A DNA stretch of 10,034 bases from Auxenochlorella pyrenoidosa (lineage: Eukaryota; Chlorophyta; Trebouxiophyceae; Chlorellales; Chlorellaceae): assembly GCA_001430745.1 (NCBI GenBank), contig KQ482018.1, positions 240,072 through 250,105 of the forward strand, written 5' to 3'. The position numbers were made by a program, and so were the translations under genes. Below the pieces are notes generated by a model. The model was not told where the DNA came from, did not search any database, and saw only the letters and a list, made by a program, of their open reading frames with translations. Positions 8,701 to 10,034 of this stretch are shown one piece after another; the first letter of the stretch is position 1; each line of letters starts with the position of its first letter.

Positions 8701-8949
8701 AGTGCCGGCGGCGCGGGTGGCAAGCTCGGCAAGCCCTCTGCCGGCAAGCCCGTCAGCGGCCGCGCCAGCCCCGCCGGAGGCAGCAAGCCGGTGGTCGTGG
8801 CTGTGAGAGCCTTTACGAGCGACGACTCTGCCGGCGGGGACGGCCCCGCCCCCAAGTGGCGCATCAGCACTGCGGCGCCGCCGGCGCGCCCGCGCTCGCA
8901 GCAGCAGGAGCACGCCGCCGCCAGGCACGTCCACGCAGGCAGCCGCTAG
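2654..8949 (+). CDS. Large multi-domain protein: ligand-less cupredoxin-like domain, CCCH-type zinc-finger-like motif, coiled coil, disordered tail (12 exons, about 1,464 aa)
   Basis: Function unknown. Exons: 2654-2779, 2893-3155, 3381-4011, 4198-4403, 4556-4761, 4903-5006, 5181-5353, 5576-5649, 5848-5954, 6115-7534, 7672-7808, 8002-8949. Every internal junction from exon 2 on is GT/CAG-type and in phase (the second acceptor is TAG); total 4,395 nt including TAG. Visible parts: cupredoxin-like sandwich at residues about 74-156; Ser/Ala-rich linker 157-440; zinc-finger-like C443, C446, C459, H463; helical core about 478-594 with EVSEGTFLFDRNPIS near its end; charged helix or coiled coil about 596-650; Lys-rich patch 661-671 (NLS-like); Ala/Gln/Ser/Pro-rich disorder to 1103; Pro/Tyr-rich 1105-1200; low complexity to the end. 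From memory the zinc-finger and core resemble uncharacterised land-plant proteins; this needs a search. No signal peptide is seen, so a nuclear or cytosolic site is likelier. Exon 1 is tentative; without it, translation could start at Met65 (2959). The final exons and stop are well supported. Confidence 0.85.
2986..3445 (+). other. Cupredoxin-like domain lacking copper ligands (spans exons 2-3)
   Basis: Residues about 74-154, interrupted by the intron 3156-3380, follow the small blue-copper protein pattern. There is a first strand, then LSPAQFVLQPGGRVVI (cf. 'F.P..l.v..G..V'), a loop with AFSIG, then PVIPPGSSYEW, then EPGRYFVQSEVYPHLRSAVVV (cf. 'pG.Y.y.C..H..M.g.v.V'). Lining up the last block position by position puts Ser142 at the Cys ligand, Tyr145 at the second His and Leu148 at the Met; the first His region reads QQAFS with no His. 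Type 1 copper binding is therefore not expected, and the fold probably serves as a binding scaffold (inference). Confidence 0.7.
4656..4718 (+). other. Zinc-finger-like motif C-x2-C-x12-C-x3-H
   Basis: Exon 5 encodes CPRCRKEYLSTINQRRC followed by ISSH: Cys443, Cys446, Cys459 and His463. Spacing and the Tyr at the usual Phe position match a classical C2H2 finger, except that the first zinc-binding His is Cys. The motif is preceded by a basic HK and followed by a Gly-rich tract. It lies wholly within one exon. Zinc binding is inferred from the residues. Confidence 0.7.
4903..6180 (+). other. Conserved helical core and coiled coil of the large gene (exons 6-9 and start of exon 10)
   Basis: Residues about 478-650 are rich in charged residues and leucine, unlike the low-complexity sequence around them. 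Exon 6 gives FWDGLDEGEKCAVMDL, exon 7 a basic/Gln helix (LEIQKLHRQRSGAMDQL) then a Gly-rich insertion, exon 8 EVSEGTFLFDRNPISQDEF, and exon 9 KRLVDAHLAAKQRQAERLQR. The last runs on into a Gln/Glu/Ala helix in exon 10. This is where I would expect sequence conservation to be strongest. From memory the order zinc finger, 'FWD' helix, 'EKTFL'-type motif, coiled coil matches uncharacterised land-plant proteins. Confidence 0.6.
7087..7192 (+). repeat. Gln-rich CAG-codon tract in exon 10
   Basis: CAG and GAG codons cluster here, with one uninterrupted run of six CAG codons (in the Gln stretch before Thr-Pro-Val-Ser). It encodes a Gln-rich low-complexity segment in the disordered half of the large protein. 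Shorter CAG/GCA repeats occur elsewhere in exons 10 and 12. Confidence 0.85.
7672..8133 (+). other. Pro/Gly/Tyr-rich low-complexity segment (exon 11 and start of exon 12)
   Basis: Residues about 1105-1193 contain PPPGYPPGYP, FYWVPHPPSG and FPYPFYPPMPYPALPPGHPG, interrupted by the intron 7809-8001. Aromatic residues spaced by Pro and Gly are typical of disordered RNA-granule or scaffold proteins; that role is inference only. Confidence 0.7.
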
Positions 8950-8997
8950 GCGCAGCCTGCCACGAGCTGCGCACCCCCACTTTGACTTCGACCTACC

Positions 8998-9040
8998 AAG
9001 ATCAGCTAGCAAGATCAGCTAGCAAGATCAGCTAGCAAGA
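8998..9040 (+). repeat. 13-bp tandem repeat, 3.3 copies, in the 3' UTR
   Basis: The unit AAGATCAGCTAGC occurs perfectly at 8998-9010, 9011-9023 and 9024-9036, followed by a partial AAGA. It begins 48 bases after the stop codon of the large gene. Each unit holds the palindromes GATC and GCTAGC. The copies are identical, suggesting recent expansion. Confidence 0.97.
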
Positions 9041-9537
9041 CTCGCCAGAACGACAACCATGCTTGGCTCGGCTGCACCAGACGGCCCCGCAGCCTCCCTG
9101 CGGCAGCTGCCACTGCCATGTCGGGCCTCCCCACCTGCTTTGTCAGCTACCCGTGTACCAGGTCCTCTCGCTTCCCATCATTCCCATCAATTGCCGCCCC
9201 CGGCCTGCATGACTCCATGACAATCGACAACCAACCCGTGCCCACCTCCCTTGCGCTCCTGCCCCTGGGTCTGCCAGCCTGCCAGCCCTTTGCTCTTCCC
9301 GACCTGCACAGTCTGCTTGGGCCACTCGACCTATTCTTTGCAGCGATTCCTTCTACTGGTCTCCTCTGGTTTTGCTCCTGGGCTTTGGTTCCCCCCGTGC
9401 CCCTCGCTTGTTCCTTGCTGGCACCAACACCACCGGGCAAATGACACGGCAACCCCATCTCCTTTCACCAAACTGATATGCAGGTTTTGCTCTCCTGTTT
9501 CACTGCCCATGTCCCCCCCCCGCATGCGTGCGTCACC

Positions 9538-9542
9538 TGTAA
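9538..9542 (+). terminator. Poly(A) signal TGTAA of the large plus-strand gene
   Basis: TGTAA is the usual polyadenylation signal of green algal nuclear genes. This is the only plus-strand copy between the stop codon at 8949 and the end of the opposite gene. Cleavage would be expected some 10-20 bases downstream, near 9555. Confidence 0.7.
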
Positions 9543-9653
9543 AACCCCATCTTGCAGGAGGGCGCAGCAGTGACAGGTGTTGAGGGTTTTGCTTCCACCG
9601 GCTGTCTTGGGTTGGGCGGGCATTTGCTTGTCTGGATCCTTTGCAGCTTGTGC

Positions 9654-9658
9654 TTACA
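9654..9658 (-). terminator. Poly(A) signal TGTAA of the helicase gene
   Basis: TTACA on the plus strand reads TGTAA on the minus strand, 88 bases after the helicase stop codon (9748-9746). Together with the plus-strand signal at 9538 it places the two transcript ends about 100 bases apart without overlap. Confidence 0.65.
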
Positions 9659-9745
9659 AACAATCGAAAGCAAGTGTTGAACAGTTGTTTGGATGGGCGT
9701 CAGACTCCACATCTTTGCACCATGTTTTTCAAGGCACAAAAGGTG

Positions 9746-9983
9746 TCATCGCACACCTAAGAGGCGCATGTCTGCAAGCCGCTCGTACGGCCTGGCCGCA
9801 ACAAACAGCCGCCGCTGCGCGCGGCAGTGCTGCATCAGCTCCTGCCAGGGCTGGCAGCCCGCCAGCGTGTCGGCATGCCCGATGATCCACAGGCTGCGGC
9901 GGGCGCGGGTCAGTGCCACATTCATGCGCCGCACGTCAGAGAGGAAGCCCACGCCGGTGCCGGCGCCGCCGCTGGCGTGCGCG
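9746..9983 (-). CDS. C-terminal exon of a Sen1/UPF1-like superfamily 1 helicase
   Basis: The exon encodes the last 78 residues of an ATP-dependent RNA/DNA helicase of the Sen1/UPF1/DNA2-NAM7 group, acting in the nucleus or cytoplasm on transcripts or RNA-DNA hybrids. The diagnostic block GVGFLSDVRRMNVALTRARR is helicase motif VI, with the arginines that contact ATP, followed by SLWIIGHADTL, the usual next strand, and a WQELMQHCRAQ helix. The protein ends only about 30 residues later, so it has no long C-terminal tail. The exon begins after a CAG acceptor (9986-9984). The first base completes a codon from the preceding exon, where the family usually has 'SCVRA', fitting the CGC AHA join. The rest of the gene lies beyond the right edge. 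Motifs I-V cannot be checked, so the exact subfamily is open. Confidence 0.9.
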
Positions 9984-10034
9984 CTGCGTGGGCAGGGAGC
10001 GGGGGCTGTGTGTGTGTGTGTGGTAGAGTGTGTG
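9984..10034 (-). other. Partial last intron of the helicase gene, with CA repeat
   Basis: On the minus strand this reads as CA repeats, then a C/T-rich stretch (CCCCCGCTCCCTGCCCACGCAG) ending at the acceptor. The frame stays open, but the peptide (Thr-His repeats) is unlike any helicase, so it is taken as intron. The TG repeat is (TG)8 at 10007-10022 with more TG at 10029-10034. Confidence 0.75.

Larger units (their letters stand above)
8950..9745. other. Convergent 3' UTR region between two genes
   Basis: No supported coding sequence. It holds the 3' UTR of the plus-strand gene (about 590 bases to its poly(A) signal) and the short 3' UTR of the minus-strand helicase. It is C/T-rich on the plus strand to about 9500. 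Besides the 13-bp repeat there is a 9-bp tandem duplication (TTCCCATCA at 9172-9180 and 9181-9189). An ATG-initiated frame at 9118-9444 lies wholly in this UTR and has no recognisable features. Confidence 0.7.

Noticed and set aside
9118..9444. 108-codon ATG-initiated plus-strand frame
   Set aside because: It lies inside the 3' UTR of the large gene; its Leu/Pro-rich product reflects a C/T-rich tract, and no separate promoter or intron signals are visible.
1..10034. CRISPR array, insertion sequence, tRNA or rRNA
   Set aside because: No spaced direct repeats, transposase motifs, terminal inverted repeats, cloverleaf sequences or rRNA signatures were seen on either strand.

Overview
The window looks like nuclear DNA of a GC-rich green alga, most likely a chlorophyte of the Chlorella/trebouxiophyte kind (inference). 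The reasons are: many short introns (about 110-360 bp) with GTGAG/GTGCG/GTGGG donors and CAG acceptors; strongly G/C-biased third codon positions in recognisable exons; long Ala/Gln/Ser/Gly/Pro-rich tracts; UGUAA-type poly(A) signals; and a plastid-type argininosuccinate synthase with a transit peptide. There are no bacterial operons, Shine-Dalgarno sites or mobile-element genes.

Layout. (1) 1-1102, minus strand: the 5' part of a gene for plastid argininosuccinate synthase. Three exons are visible (1102-976, 784-771, 409-341) and the gene runs off the left edge inside intron 3. The ATP-binding loop SGGLDTS is assembled from exon 1 and a 14-nt microexon. (2) 1103-2653: a 1.55-kb divergent intergenic/promoter region, with a less GC-rich patch at about 1615-2340 that holds one unconvincing 172-codon minus-strand ORF. 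(3) 2654-8949, plus strand: one large gene, reconstructed here as 12 exons and about 1,464 residues. The joins keep the frame throughout; only exon 1 is tentative. The product has a cupredoxin-like beta-sandwich that has lost all four copper ligands, a C-x2-C-x12-C-x3-H zinc-finger-like motif, a helical core ending in a coiled coil, and a long disordered Ala/Gln/Pro-rich C-terminal half. From memory, the zinc-finger plus helical core resembles a family of uncharacterised land-plant proteins. (4) 8950-9745: convergent 3' UTRs containing a 13-bp tandem repeat and one UGUAA signal for each gene. (5) 9746-9983, minus strand: the last coding exon of a Sen1/UPF1-like superfamily 1 RNA/DNA helicase, with motif VI intact. 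Its upstream intron, rich in CA repeats, runs off the right edge.

The three genes have no evident shared pathway; the order looks like ordinary eukaryotic gene packing. The most unusual items are the ligand-less cupredoxin domain fused to a Cys-for-His zinc finger and coiled coil, the microexon that splits the synthase's catalytic loop, and the probable GC-AG first intron of the central gene.
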